This document shows positions 47,888-57,896 of a stretch of 64,000 nt of DNA, one piece after another. Source of the stretch: CAVSJJ01 sp963771015 (lineage in GTDB: Bacteria > Actinomycetota > Actinomycetes > Actinomycetales > Dermatophilaceae). A program made the translations under genes and the position numbers. The stretch lies in assembly GCA_963771015.1 (NCBI GenBank), contig CAVYRN010000010.1, positions 1-64,000 on the forward strand. Direction: 5' to 3'. Position 1 is the first letter of the stretch, and each line of letters starts with the position of its first letter. A model generated the notes under the pieces. The model did no database searches and was not told the origin of the DNA. It saw only the letters and a list, made by a program, of their open reading frames with translations.

Positions 47888-50800
47888 CAGAGCTCCTCCT
47901 CCCAGGGGGCGCGCTGCAGCGGGATGTCCACCGCGACGGCCCGGGTCTGCGGCGCGGCGGCCAGCGGGTCGGCCGCGACGACGAGGTCGAGCGCGACGCG
48001 CTTGCCCCGGGCACCGGCCGCGAGCAGCACCACCGCCCGGCCCAGGCCCGGCCCGCGGATGATGCGGGTGACCCCGGCGACGGGCAGTGCGGTGGGCGGC
48101 GCGGCGGCCGTGCTCACGGCGAGCGAGAGCCAGTCTGTCGGGCGAGCGGCCCACCAGTGATGGGTCGGGTCGACCGCGTCGACCGGCCCCGGCACGACGG
48201 TCGGCATGAGGCGCGAGCGCCACAGCGGCTCGGTGCACTCGACGACGACGGCGAGCGGCACCGGGGTGGTGTCCGTCGACCACAGCACCTGAACCGCCGA
48301 GCGCTGCGGTGTCTGCGGCACCGGAAGGCCGGCCTCCTGGAACGCCGCGTCGAGCTGGTCGCCGGTGGGCGCGTCCGGCAGGGCTGCCAGTGGGCCGACC
48401 GACGGGAGCACGGTATGCCGCCACCGCGTCGCGCTGACCAGGCCGGCCAGCTCGTCGACGGTGCCGAAGGCGCTGGTGGTGAAGGCGATCCGGTGCACGA
48501 GGGCTCGGGCGCTCGCCGGCGCCCCCTTGGGCACCGCGTGGATGTCGACGAGGTAGTCGGTGAGCGGCTCGAGGTCGTAGGGCAGCTCGAGGATGTGCTG
48601 CCGGGTGCGCTCACCGCTGGTGTCGATGCACGGCTTGGGGTCGCGGTCGTCGGTGAGCAGCTCGAGGACCGCCTCCTCCCACGGCGTCGACACGACGATG
48701 TCGGTGGCCTCCTTGAGATGGATGCCGTCGACGGCGAGCGGCACGGTGAACGCCGTCCCGGGCGCTCCTCCGCCGGGTGGGGCCGGATGCTTGCCGGAGG
48801 CCGCGAGCACGATCACCCGCAGCTCCTTGCCGTAGGCGTCGAAGAGTGCCGCGACGTTCTGGGTGGCCAGGGCGATCCTGATCGGCTCGTCGCACAGCAC
48901 GCCGACGTCCCCCATCCCGGGAGCCGACGCGAGCACCCACGGGCCGAGGTCCGTCGGCGCCTTGTCCGTCGGGTCCGCGGTGAACCGGTAGGTGTCCGTG
49001 TGTCCGCCGTCCCACGCGGGGGCCGACGTCGGCTCGGCGTCCTGTTTGACGTTGGCGGCGCGCCACGTCACGGTGACCGTGTAGGCCCGGCCCGGGACGA
49101 GCAGGGCGTGGTCGTCGGGGTCCTGGGTGATCGCCGTCGACAGCGCGTCCTGGTCGCTGCTGACGTCGTGGGTGTCCCAGTCGAAGCGGGTGGCCTCGCT
49201 CGTCGTCACGCCGGTCATGGCCACGAGATGGAAGGCGGGGCGCTGCTCGTCCTTGGCGAACCGCGCGCCGTCCCAGCCGATCTCGACGACGGCGACGTCC
49301 CGCAGCTCGCGGCCGTCCACGAGGAGCAGGGCCTGCGGCCAGCTGGAGCCCGCGGCGATCCGCGCGGCGACCATCCCGGCGCGGCATACCGGGTCGGCCC
49401 ATGGGCCCGCCGGGTCCAGCCACGCGGTCGGCAGGGGGTGCGCCGCGTCGACACGGTCGCCCGCGCCGAGGTGGCGCTCGTCGAGAACCGCCCCGGCCGC
49501 GTCGAGCCAGCGCACGACGAGCCGGTCCATGAAGATCTCCTCGGGCGCCATGAGCAGGAGCGCCAGGTCGCCGGCGCCCCCGTCGGGCGTGACCCGCACG
49601 GTGTCGCGCAGGACGCTCGGCCGGAACTTCGCGAGGCCCCAGGCCCGCTTGACGCGTTCCTTGTCGGCGTCGGTACCCAACGGGGCGGGCTCGTCTGCGT
49701 CGAGTGTCGGCGAGCGCAGGATCCGGCCCTGACAGTCGGCCTTGCCGCCTCGGTCGCGGGGGGCGGCGACGTCCCGCCTGCGGATGGCTCCGGCGAGGAC
49801 CGGGTCCCAGCCGGTGGCCAGGCGGGTCGCGAGCAGGTCGCCGAGGGGGGTGCCGTCGGCCATCGCCTCGGCGGCCTCGGCCCACGCGCGGCCGTCGGTG
49901 AGCGTCGTGCGGTTCGAGGGCGTGGAGCCCGCGACCCCGACCCAGTACTTGAGCGGGTTCGTCGTCACACCGGGGCGGCTCGGGCAGCCGCAGGGCACGT
50001 AGTCGCCCGCGACGCTGGCCGGCGAGGTGCCCTGGAGGATGTCGATCGCGGGGTCGCCGGTACGCCACGGCTCGGTGACCTCGCACTGCGCCAGGACCGG
50101 CCGGGTCCGCACCGTGTCCGGCGGGTCGGGCCACGGGATGCCGGTCAGGTCCCACCCGGGCGAGCTGGGCCCCAGCGGCCGTCCGTCGAAGGTCCACAGC
50201 ACCGGAGCCGCCGGTGCGGCCGGGTGGCAGACGGTCCCCCAGCGGTCGGTGACGCTCGTCGTGAGCGCCTCGCCGTAGGGCACGGCCCGGCTGAACGGGG
50301 TGGGGAGCCAGTCGAGCAGCGCGAGGGCAGGTCCGGCCGAGGGGTCGGCCGGGGAGAACTGCTTCCACCACGCGCTGGGCGTCTTGCCGGTCGGCGGTGC
50401 CGGCTGCAGGTCCGGCAGCACGTCGCCGGCAAGGGTGACCCCGGTGACGTCGTAGGCCCACCACCGGTCACCGAGGCGGTACCAGGGCCGGGCGCCGCTC
50501 GTGCCGACCGGGGTCCCCCCGAGGACCGAACCACTGAGCCCGGGAGCCGAGCTGAACAGCACGACCGGGATCGCGTCGAGCGGCACCGACGGGGGCGTGC
50601 CCGAGGCCGAGGCGGCCAGGGCGTCGGCGATCTTGCCGTCGACCGCGCGCTCCGTGGCGGTGCCCTCGACGAGGGCGGGCGACCGGGAGACGAGGCTGAC
50701 GCCGGCGACGAGCGCGGGCGGGTTGAGCGTGGGCGACGGCTCGGAGCCGATCGTCAGGGAGACACAGCCCTTGACGCTGAAGAAGAAGAAGTCGACCTCG

Positions 50801-53800
50801 CCGCAGACCTCGCCGTGGACGTAGGTGACGTCGGGGCTGGACTGGTTGACCCGCCCGACGATGACGTCGAGCTCGGCGCTGGCCCCGATGCTGATGATGA
50901 ACAGCCGCAGCTCGCCGCGGACATAGATCTTGCCGGCGAGGAAGAACGGGTCGAAGCCGAGGATGGCGTCGAAGCCGCCCGCCACCTCGAGGTAGAGGCC
51001 GACGCTCTTGCTCCCCATGAGCACGCAGCTGATGTGGAAGCCGGTCGCGATGGCCATGCCGCCGGTCACCGGAGGCAGCTCGGGGATGGACAGTCCGTTG
51101 CCGTGGACCATGAGGTAGCCGCTGCCGGTGATGACGTCGAGGACCTCGACGGTCACCCGGTCGTCGTAGCTGCCGAGGTCGACGAGCCAGTTCTGCGGGT
51201 GGTGGGTGTCGAAGAACGCGGTGACCGGCACCCGGATCTTGAGCAGCCGCTGGATCTCGTAGGCCGCGACGATGCCGAGGGTGATCGTGCCCCGCCCGAA
51301 GTCGATGTCGAGGACGGCGAGGAACGTCGCGCTGGCGCTCGGGTCCTTCAGGCCAGGCGGGAGCTTGAGGACGTCGGCCTTCATGACGAGCAGCAGGCGC
51401 GGCCCGGGCACCTCGATGAGGACGATGCCCTTGAGGTGGACGACGAAGCCGCCGTCGACGGTGCCGAGCAGCATGCCGGCGGCGAAGGCGTAGGAGCCCG
51501 GTTCCAGACCCCAGCCGTCGGGATGCATGACATGGCCGCGCTGGAGCTGCGCGGTCAGCCAGTCGAGGGCCGGCACCGGGCGGGCGGCATACGGCGTCTC
51601 GTTGCGGGCGTAGTTGACCCCGACACCGCCGAGGAAGCCGTAGATGCCCAGGCCGGAGTTGCCGAGCAACAGCGGGACGGGGAACTCGACCTCGGCGCCG
51701 ATGAGGACGCCGGTGACCCCGCCGTCGGTCTCGACGGCGAGGACGGCGCTGGCCCGCAGGTTGAGCGGGATGAGGGTGAGGTCGAAGTAGCCCTTGAAGC
51801 CGAGCGGGGTGAACTCCAGGGAGCCCTTGCCGTGCAGCGTCCCCGGGACCTCGATGGATGCCGCGAGCTTGGTGAGCGACAGCTCGAACGGGCCGTCCAG
51901 TCGCGCCCGGATGCGGACGGTCTCGACGGTGACGATGCCGAGGTCGAGCCCCAGACCGACCTCGACCTCGAGGTAGGTCGGGTTGTCGCGGCTGACCCGG
52001 AAGCCGAGGACCCGCAGCACCTCGTCCAGCGGCGGGCTGGCCGTCAGCGCACCGGCGGGGATGTCGAGGTTGTACCCCTTGGTGGGGTCGAAGACGGGGA
52101 TGGGCAGGTAGTCGACGTGGCCACCGGGTCCGGGCGCGGTGTCCCATGAGGACTTCACGCCGACCGCCTTGTAGCGCGTCGTCACCGGGTGGTCGGGGTT
52201 GACCCGGACGATGGTGAGGTCGAACGTGAAGGTCACCTCGACGTCGAGCAGGACGGCGATCGTCGTGCCGCGTGGGTCCGTCGTCGCCGAGCCGTCCGGG
52301 GCGATGGTGCCCTGGCTGACGACGAGCTCGCCGCCGCGCAGGACGATCTTCTGGGTGGTGATGAGGCTGCCGGCGCCGAGGGCGACGGTGCCGAGGGAGA
52401 CCAGCGCCCCGGCGGCCGGCGACAGCTCGGCGGCGGCCGAGCTGAGCGGCGCGAGGATGCTGACGGCGCCCAGGACGTCGAGGGCGGTCGCGTCGGCGTG
52501 GGCGCGGTCCATCTGGGCGAGCCCGTCGAGGTCGGCCTCGGCCGCGCGGAACTCGGCACTGACGAGCCAGGAGTCGCGGTCCTCGGCGATCCGCAGCCGC
52601 ACGAGGAAGGTGCAGATGCCGTCGGAGGGGTTGCGCGGTCCGGTGCGCAGGGCCGGCTGCGAGTGCTGGCGCAGCGCGGTCTCGGCGGCGGTCTCGATGT
52701 CGAACTCGCCGTAGACCTCGGCCCGGATGAAGGTGCTCCGCAGCAGCTCGACGCGCACGCCGATCTTGCGGAAGCAGTCGGGCCGCCCGCCGGTCGGGGG
52801 CTTCTGGTCGACCTGCCGCTGCGGTGGTGGCACGGCCCGTCGCACCCGGGCGGTGATGGTCTCCGGGCCGTTGCCGGCCGTCCTGGCCCGGGCCCGCCAC
52901 CAGGCCCCGTCGCCGGCGGCCGGTGGCGGGGTGGTCCCCTCCACGGAGGTGGTCTGCGACTTGGCCAGGGCGAAGCCGTCGGCCGAGTGCGTGGCGGCGG
53001 CCGTCACGTTGGTGAAGCCCGTGCTGCGCAGCAGGTCGATGAGCACATCGCGGCGCCGCTCGCTGAGGGCGAGGTTGTATGCCGCGTCGGCGGCGGAGTC
53101 GTGCTGCGGGCCTTCCCACGAGGCGTAGCCGGTGACGGTGAGCGGGGTGGCGGCGCCGATCTCGGCGACGACCGCCGGGGTGAGGGCGTCGGTCAGCGAC
53201 CGGGAGCTGCCTGGTTCGGTGCGGGTGGAGGCCCGGCCGACGTGGACGTTGGACGCGTTGGTGGCCCAGGTGTGCAGCGCGCCGGGGATGTTGGCGTTGA
53301 ACGGGTCCGGCTGGGCGAAGAGGTAGTAGGCGTCGACGACCTGGGGCTGGGTGCCCGGGATGACGGCGGTGACCTCGACCGAGGCACCGGCCGCGACGGG
53401 GACCTCGGCGGTGGTCGACGGGCCGGCGGAGCCGCCCGCCCACGTCCAGCTCGCCGCGACGGGCGGGTCGACGGTGAGCGTGACCGCGGCGGCGGTCGCG
53501 GACACCCGTCGGATGCTGTGGGACCGGCTGCTCGTCGGCGTGACGGTGACGGTGGCGTCGCCGGTTCCGGTGCTGCTCGGCGCGAGGCGCCGCACGGCGC
53601 TGAACGTGCGGCTCGTCGTGTGGGCGGCGCCGTCGGTCGCCGTCACCGTGATGCTGAGGCCGCCGGCGGGCGGCACCGTGAGGTCGACCCGGTCGTCGGT
53701 GGTGACCGTCCCGTCGACGCTGATCGCCACCGTGACCGGCGCGAGGCCGCCCGCGGTGTCGACGACGAGGGTGACGTGCTCGGGGACCTGGGCGGCGCCC

Positions 53801-54675
53801 ACCCCGGGGTCGCCGATCCACTCCCCGGTCGGGGTGCGGAAGCTGACGGTGAGGGTCGGGGCGGTACCGCGGTTGACGACCTCGGCCTCGAAGATGCCGG
53901 TCACCCCCGCGTGGACGCCGAGGCCGATCCACAGGTCGCGCACGCCGGCGCTGACGGCGATCCCGTCGAGCCCGGTCGGGGCGACGAAGAGCCGAGCGTC
54001 GGGCAGCCAGAAGCCCTGCCACTGCGCGGGCATGGCCCGGGCTCCGGCGGGGACCCCCGGCCCTGCCGTGCCGGACAGGTCGAGGACCGCGGTCCGGAAC
54101 GCGAACCCGACGACGTCCGACGGACCGACGAGGGCGTAGGGCGGGTTCATGGCGATGAACTCGTAGATGTGGTCCGTCGGCGTGCCGCCAATGTCGGCGG
54201 ACAGCAGCTCCAGCCCCACCGGCTGGCCGGTGAGCTGCTTGGCGCGGATGCGCAGCGCGGGGAGGGTGAAGGTCACCGGCATCCCGTTGGCGACGAGCTG
54301 GCCCTGACCGTCGAGGTCGGCGCCCCGCAGGAACGGCAGCCTGACCAGGCAGACCGGGACGGACAGGGTGAGCCGCCAGCCGCCGTCGTCACCCGCGGCG
54401 CCCTGGTGGAGGGCGAGCTCGCCGCCGACGCTGGGGTCGGGGAACTCGAGGGGGGTCGTCGACGACGTGCCGCCGGCGCCGAAGCCCCCGGAGCCGGGGT
54501 CGAACGAGATGGGTGCCGGCCACGTGCCGGTGGCGGTGTAGACGTGCCAGACGCCGTCGCCATCGCTCTGGAGGCCGTCGTCGGAACCGCTCAGCCCCTG
54601 CAGCAGCGGGCGGGCCTGGTCGAGCGCACCCGAGCTCTGGGCGCCGGATGGCACGAGGTCCCACAGTGACGGCAC
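47887..54675 (-). CDS. Giant unknown protein 2 with OmpA-like and DUF6603-like regions (2262 residues)
   Basis: A 2262-residue protein, intact over 6.8 kb. Residues 300-480 are Ig-like. Residues about 510-565 resemble an OmpA C-terminal domain (LTVTGYASWEGPQHDSAADAAYNLALSERRRDVLIDLL). About 850-1330 is a long beta-rich region like DUF6603 (GYFDLTLIPLNLRASAVLAVE; AEVEFPVPLLLGNSGLGIYGFLGGVGVNY; VEVAGGFDAILGFDPFFLAGKIYVRGELRLF). The C-terminal third has further Ig-like parts. No signal peptide is present, although OmpA-like domains usually act outside the membrane. The start is taken as the GTG at 54675 (VPSLWDLVPSG), after GGAGG; the ATG at 54762 adds Cys-rich non-conserved sequence. Coupled to giant protein 1 by TGATG. 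Confidence 0.72.
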   Translation of the reverse strand: MPSLWDLVPSGAQSSGALDQARPLLQGLSGSDDGLQSDGDGVWHVYTATGTWPAPISFDPGSGGFGAGGTSSTTPLEFPDPSVGGELALHQGAAGDDGGWRLTLSVPVCLVRLPFLRGADLDGQGQLVANGMPVTFTLPALRIRAKQLTGQPVGLELLSADIGGTPTDHIYEFIAMNPPYALVGPSDVVGFAFRTAVLDLSGTAGPGVPAGARAMPAQWQGFWLPDARLFVAPTGLDGIAVSAGVRDLWIGLGVHAGVTGIFEAEVVNRGTAPTLTVSFRTPTGEWIGDPGVGAAQVPEHVTLVVDTAGGLAPVTVAISVDGTVTTDDRVDLTVPPAGGLSITVTATDGAAHTTSRTFSAVRRLAPSSTGTGDATVTVTPTSSRSHSIRRVSATAAAVTLTVDPPVAASWTWAGGSAGPSTTAEVPVAAGASVEVTAVIPGTQPQVVDAYYLFAQPDPFNANIPGALHTWATNASNVHVGRASTRTEPGSSRSLTDALTPAVVAEIGAATPLTVTGYASWEGPQHDSAADAAYNLALSERRRDVLIDLLRSTGFTNVTAAATHSADGFALAKSQTTSVEGTTPPPAAGDGAWWRARARTAGNGPETITARVRRAVPPPQRQVDQKPPTGGRPDCFRKIGVRVELLRSTFIRAEVYGEFDIETAAETALRQHSQPALRTGPRNPSDGICTFLVRLRIAEDRDSWLVSAEFRAAEADLDGLAQMDRAHADATALDVLGAVSILAPLSSAAAELSPAAGALVSLGTVALGAGSLITTQKIVLRGGELVVSQGTIAPDGSATTDPRGTTIAVLLDVEVTFTFDLTIVRVNPDHPVTTRYKAVGVKSSWDTAPGPGGHVDYLPIPVFDPTKGYNLDIPAGALTASPPLDEVLRVLGFRVSRDNPTYLEVEVGLGLDLGIVTVETVRIRARLDGPFELSLTKLAASIEVPGTLHGKGSLEFTPLGFKGYFDLTLIPLNLRASAVLAVETDGGVTGVLIGAEVEFPVPLLLGNSGLGIYGFLGGVGVNYARNETPYAARPVPALDWLTAQLQRGHVMHPDGWGLEPGSYAFAAGMLLGTVDGGFVVHLKGIVLIEVPGPRLLLVMKADVLKLPPGLKDPSASATFLAVLDIDFGRGTITLGIVAAYEIQRLLKIRVPVTAFFDTHHPQNWLVDLGSYDDRVTVEVLDVITGSGYLMVHGNGLSIPELPPVTGGMAIATGFHISCVLMGSKSVGLYLEVAGGFDAILGFDPFFLAGKIYVRGELRLFIISIGASAELDVIVGRVNQSSPDVTYVHGEVCGEVDFFFFSVKGCVSLTIGSEPSPTLNPPALVAGVSLVSRSPALVEGTATERAVDGKIADALAASASGTPPSVPLDAIPVVLFSSAPGLSGSVLGGTPVGTSGARPWYRLGDRWWAYDVTGVTLAGDVLPDLQPAPPTGKTPSAWWKQFSPADPSAGPALALLDWLPTPFSRAVPYGEALTTSVTDRWGTVCHPAAPAAPVLWTFDGRPLGPSSPGWDLTGIPWPDPPDTVRTRPVLAQCEVTEPWRTGDPAIDILQGTSPASVAGDYVPCGCPSRPGVTTNPLKYWVGVAGSTPSNRTTLTDGRAWAEAAEAMADGTPLGDLLATRLATGWDPVLAGAIRRRDVAAPRDRGGKADCQGRILRSPTLDADEPAPLGTDADKERVKRAWGLAKFRPSVLRDTVRVTPDGGAGDLALLLMAPEEIFMDRLVVRWLDAAGAVLDERHLGAGDRVDAAHPLPTAWLDPAGPWADPVCRAGMVAARIAAGSSWPQALLLVDGRELRDVAVVEIGWDGARFAKDEQRPAFHLVAMTGVTTSEATRFDWDTHDVSSDQDALSTAITQDPDDHALLVPGRAYTVTVTWRAANVKQDAEPTSAPAWDGGHTDTYRFTADPTDKAPTDLGPWVLASAPGMGDVGVLCDEPIRIALATQNVAALFDAYGKELRVIVLAASGKHPAPPGGGAPGTAFTVPLAVDGIHLKEATDIVVSTPWEEAVLELLTDDRDPKPCIDTSGERTRQHILELPYDLEPLTDYLVDIHAVPKGAPASARALVHRIAFTTSAFGTVDELAGLVSATRWRHTVLPSVGPLAALPDAPTGDQLDAAFQEAGLPVPQTPQRSAVQVLWSTDTTPVPLAVVVECTEPLWRSRLMPTVVPGPVDAVDPTHHWWAARPTDWLSLAVSTAAAPPTALPVAGVTRIIRGPGLGRAVVLLAAGARGKRVALDLVVAADPLAAAPQTRAVAVDIPLQRAPWEEEL

Positions 54676-54835
54676 GGCCCACCTCCGCGGTGGCTGAACG
54701 ACACAGGAAACACTCAGTTTCGCACAGCAGATGCCGGACCGGCGCGCTGAGAGCCGGGCCAAAATGACCCGCCCACCCGCTCGTGGTTCGCGGCGACACG
54801 GACGGGGCGCCGCTCGGCCGAGCTAGGGCGTGTCC

Positions 54836-56578
54836 CTAGCGGCGGTCGGGGTGTTCGAGCAGGTGGTCACGGACCTGGCGACGCAGCACCTTGCCGATGA
54901 TGGAGTGCGGAAGGTCGTCGACGACGAAGACCTGCCGGGGGACCTTGTAGCCCGTGAGGTGTTCGCGTGACACGGTCCGGACCTGCTCCGGGTCCAGCCG
55001 CTCCCCCGGCTCGGCGACGACGGCGGCGACGACGCGTTCGCCCCCGGACCCGTCGGGGATCCCCACGGCGACCGCGTCACGGACCCCGGGAACCCGGCGC
55101 AGCGCGTCCTCGACCTCGGACGGGTAGACGTTGAAGCCGCCGGTGATGATGAGCTCCTTGATCCGGTCCACCACCGTGATGAACCCGTCCCGGTCCATCG
55201 CGACGATGTCGCCGGTGCGGATCCAGCCACCGTCGAGCAGCACCGCGGCGGTGTCCTCCGGGCGTCCCCAGTAGCCGGCGAACACCTGCGGCCCGCGCAC
55301 GAGCAGCTCGCCGGGCTCGCCGATCGCCCGGTCCCGACTCACCTCGTCGGGGTCCACGATGCGTACCTCCGTCGAGGGGAACGGCACACCCACCGTTCCG
55401 GGGCGCCGGCTCTCGGCGACCGGGTTGCCGACCGAGACCGGCGAGGTCTCGGTCATCCCGTAGCCCTCGACGAGCAGCCCACCGGTCACCGCCTCCCAGT
55501 GGTCGACGACCGGGGTGGGCAGCGACATCGCGCCGGAGATGGCGTACCGGATGGAGCGCAGGCCGACCCCCCGCGCGACGGCCGCGTCGGCGAGCGCCTG
55601 GTAGACCGGCGGGACCGCGGGCAGGAACGTCGCCGGCCTGCGTCCCTGGGCATCGAGGACCTGCTCGGCGTCGAACCGCGGGAAGAGGACGAGGGTCGCG
55701 CCGATGCTCATGGCGAAGGTGAGGCACAGGGTGAGGCCGTAGGCGTGGAACAGCGGGAGGACGGCATACACGACCTCCTCGCCGTCCCGCAGGCCGGGAA
55801 CCCACGCGCGGCCCTGCGCCGCGTTGGCGCGCAGGTTGCGGTGGGTGAGGATCGCCCCCTTCGGCACCCCCGTCGTGCCGCCGGTGTACTGCAACAGAGC
55901 CGTGTCGGATGCCGTCGGCCGCGGATGGTCCTCGGCCAGCGGCGCCACGTTCCCCACGAGCGAGTCCCACGCCAACGCGCCCGCGGTGGGCCCGGTCATC
56001 GCGGCCCGGGCGGCTCGCGCCTTGGCCAGCGGCAGCCGCAGCGCCCAGCGCTTGGCGCGCGGAAGAGCCCGGGTGAGGTCGACCGCGACGATCGTGTCGA
56101 CGGAGGTCTGCGCCGAGACCGCCCGGATCCGCGGCACCGACATGTCCCAGGCGATGGCCACCCGAGCCCCGTGGTCGCCGAGCTGGTGGGCGAGTTCCTC
56201 GGCCGTGTAGAGCGGGTTGTGCTCGACGACGATCCCACCGATCCGCAGCACCGCATAGAAGGCCACGACGTGCTGCGGGCAGTTGGGCAGCACGAGGGCG
56301 ACCCGGTCCCCGGGCTGCACCCCGAGCCGGCGCAGCGCCTCGGCGGCGCGCGCGACCTGGTCACCGAGGGACCGGTAGGTCGTCGTGGCGCCGTAGAAGT
56401 CCAGCGCCACCAGGTCGGCGAACCGGGCGACGGCGCCGTCGAGCATGTCGCAGAGGGACTCCTCGGTGACGGCGATGTCGGCCGGGACCCCGGCGGCATA
56501 CCGGGCGAGCCACGGGCGCGACGTCAGGTCGCTGATCGGGGGACCTACGGGTTCCGCCGGTCCCCACTCGTCACTCAT
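54836..56578 (-). CDS. Long-chain acyl-CoA synthetase (AMP-forming)
   Basis: A 580-residue ANL-superfamily ligase activating a fatty acid with ATP and CoA. The P-loop-like motif is YTGGTTGVPKGAILTHRNL. Further core motifs are YGMTETSPVSVGNP, GELLVRGPQVFAGYW, WIRTGDIVAMDRDGFITVVDR and KELIITGGFNVYPSEVE, with the C-terminal catalytic lysine in GKVLRR. Length and motifs fit FadD. The start is the ATG at 56578 (MSDEWGPAEP); the frame extends to 56620 without similarity. It is divergent from the thioesterase-like gene, which suggests a linked fatty-acyl function. Confidence 0.9.
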   Translation of the reverse strand: MSDEWGPAEPVGPPISDLTSRPWLARYAAGVPADIAVTEESLCDMLDGAVARFADLVALDFYGATTTYRSLGDQVARAAEALRRLGVQPGDRVALVLPNCPQHVVAFYAVLRIGGIVVEHNPLYTAEELAHQLGDHGARVAIAWDMSVPRIRAVSAQTSVDTIVAVDLTRALPRAKRWALRLPLAKARAARAAMTGPTAGALAWDSLVGNVAPLAEDHPRPTASDTALLQYTGGTTGVPKGAILTHRNLRANAAQGRAWVPGLRDGEEVVYAVLPLFHAYGLTLCLTFAMSIGATLVLFPRFDAEQVLDAQGRRPATFLPAVPPVYQALADAAVARGVGLRSIRYAISGAMSLPTPVVDHWEAVTGGLLVEGYGMTETSPVSVGNPVAESRRPGTVGVPFPSTEVRIVDPDEVSRDRAIGEPGELLVRGPQVFAGYWGRPEDTAAVLLDGGWIRTGDIVAMDRDGFITVVDRIKELIITGGFNVYPSEVEDALRRVPGVRDAVAVGIPDGSGGERVVAAVVAEPGERLDPEQVRTVSREHLTGYKVPRQVFVVDDLPHSIIGKVLRRQVRDHLLEHPDRR

Positions 56579-56700
56579 CGGACCCCCGCAGCGTTGTCGC
56601 CGGGCCGAGGGGCGGGACACGCCCCGGACACCACCCGGCTCCTTGCATGCTACTGCGGCCCACGGGATCCTCCCCCGGGAACGGGTGGCAGGATCCAGGG

Positions 56701-57507
56701 ATGCCCGACGACCCGAGCGCCTACTTCGTCCGCTGCGGTCCGACGCGGTTCCTGCCGACCCGCCACACGAGCGGCGCGTGGTCCACGACCGAGCAGCACA
56801 TCAGCCCTCTCAACGGGCTCGTCGTCCACGAGATCGACCGCCACGCGGTGGGCCGGGCGAACGCACCCGACGACAAGATCCTCGCCCGCCTCTCCTACGA
56901 CATCCTCGGCGTCGTCACCATCGAGGAGTTCGACCTCTCCGTCGCCACCATCCGTCCGGGCCGCACCATCGAGCTCGTCGAGGCCACCGTCCGCCAGCAC
57001 GACCGGGACGTATGCCGGGTCCGCGCCTGGAGGCTCTCCCGCCGGGACACCAGCGCGGTCGCCGGCGGCCAGCCCGAGCCGATCCCCCACCCGCAGGCCC
57101 TGCGGCCCAGCCCCCTCACCGACATCTGGCCGGGCGGCTACATCGCCTCCCTCGACGTGCGCCCGGTCGGCACCCCGCAGCCCGGGCGCACCCGGACCTG
57201 GGTCGCCACCGGCATACCCATCCTGGAGGGCGAGGAGGTCGGCGACCTCGCCCGCTTCGTGGGCCTCGTCGACACCGCCAACGGGATCGCCGTCCGCGAG
57301 GACCCGACGGCCTGGATGTTTCCCAACGTCGACCTGTCGATCCACCTCTATCGGCAGCCGGAAGGGGGGTGGGTCGGCCTCGACACGACGGTCGTCTTCG
57401 GGGCGGACGGCACCGGCCTGACGACGACCACGCTCCACGACGCCGACGGGCCGGTCGGCCGCGCCGAGCAGACCCTGACCATCCGCCCGGTCGAGCCGCG
57501 CGACTGA
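56701..57507 (+). CDS. Thioesterase-like (TesB-type hot-dog) protein
   Basis: A 268-residue protein of the acyl-CoA thioesterase-like family with two fused hot-dog folds. GLVVHEIDRHAVGRANAPDDKILARLSYDILGVVTIEEFDLSVATIRPGR is the first hot dog; the second contains VGLVDTANGIAVREDPTAWMFPNVDLSIHLYRQPEGGWVGLDTT. The residues WMFPNVDLSIHL match the conserved region carrying the catalytic Asp. It sits opposite the acyl-CoA synthetase, so hydrolysis of an acyl-CoA is likely. The ATG at 56701 is used; the upstream ATG at 56647 has no ribosome site. Confidence 0.75.
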   Translation: MPDDPSAYFVRCGPTRFLPTRHTSGAWSTTEQHISPLNGLVVHEIDRHAVGRANAPDDKILARLSYDILGVVTIEEFDLSVATIRPGRTIELVEATVRQHDRDVCRVRAWRLSRRDTSAVAGGQPEPIPHPQALRPSPLTDIWPGGYIASLDVRPVGTPQPGRTRTWVATGIPILEGEEVGDLARFVGLVDTANGIAVREDPTAWMFPNVDLSIHLYRQPEGGWVGLDTTVVFGADGTGLTTTTLHDADGPVGRAEQTLTIRPVEPRD

Positions 57508-57525
57508 CCGCCTATCGTCAAGGGC

Positions 57526-57828
57526 ATGATCGTCGCCTTCAGCATCGCGCCCTCCACCGCCGACGAGACCGGCGGCGTCAGCGAGGCGGTCGCCGCCGCC
57601 GTCCAGGTCGTCCGCGAGTCCGGCCTGCCCAACGAGACCAACGCGATGTTCACCAACATCGAGGGCGAGTGGGAGGAGGTCATGGCCGTCCTCAAGCGCG
57701 CCGTCGACGTCGTCGCGGCCGTCGCCCCGCGGGTCTCGCTCGTCCTCAAGGCCGACATCCGCCCCGGCTTCGACGGCCAGCTGACCGCCAAGGTCGAGCG
57801 CATCGAGAACCACCTCGCGGCCGGCTGA
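57526..57828 (+). CDS. MTH1187/YkoF-like thiamine-binding protein
   Basis: A 100-residue cytoplasmic protein of the DUF77/MTH1187 family, reported as thiamine-binding and tetrameric. Signature stretches are VAFSIAPSTADETGGVSEAVAAAVQVVRESGL, ETNAMFTNIEGEWEEVMAVLKRAV and VSLVLKADIRPG. It lies 18 bases after the thioesterase-like gene, probably co-transcribed. No TPP riboswitch is seen upstream. Confidence 0.85.
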   Translation: MIVAFSIAPSTADETGGVSEAVAAAVQVVRESGLPNETNAMFTNIEGEWEEVMAVLKRAVDVVAAVAPRVSLVLKADIRPGFDGQLTAKVERIENHLAAG

Positions 57829-57896
57829 CCCCGCCGACCCGCGGATCGGACCGCCTCAGGCCCGGTCCCGGTCGAGGAGGTCGGGGGCGCCGGACG

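Noticed and set aside
44597..48160. A 1187-codon + strand open frame
   Set aside because: Antisense shadow of the 1259-residue protein; no recognisable motif.
48157..52149. A 1330-codon open frame on the + strand
   Set aside because: It is antisense to the 2262-residue gene; its composition (Arg, Gly, Asp, Val) is that of a shadow frame and no domain is seen.
54676..54762. ATG at 54762 as start of the largest protein
   Set aside because: The extra 29 residues are Cys/Arg-rich and unlike the rest; a GTG with a good ribosome site lies at 54675.
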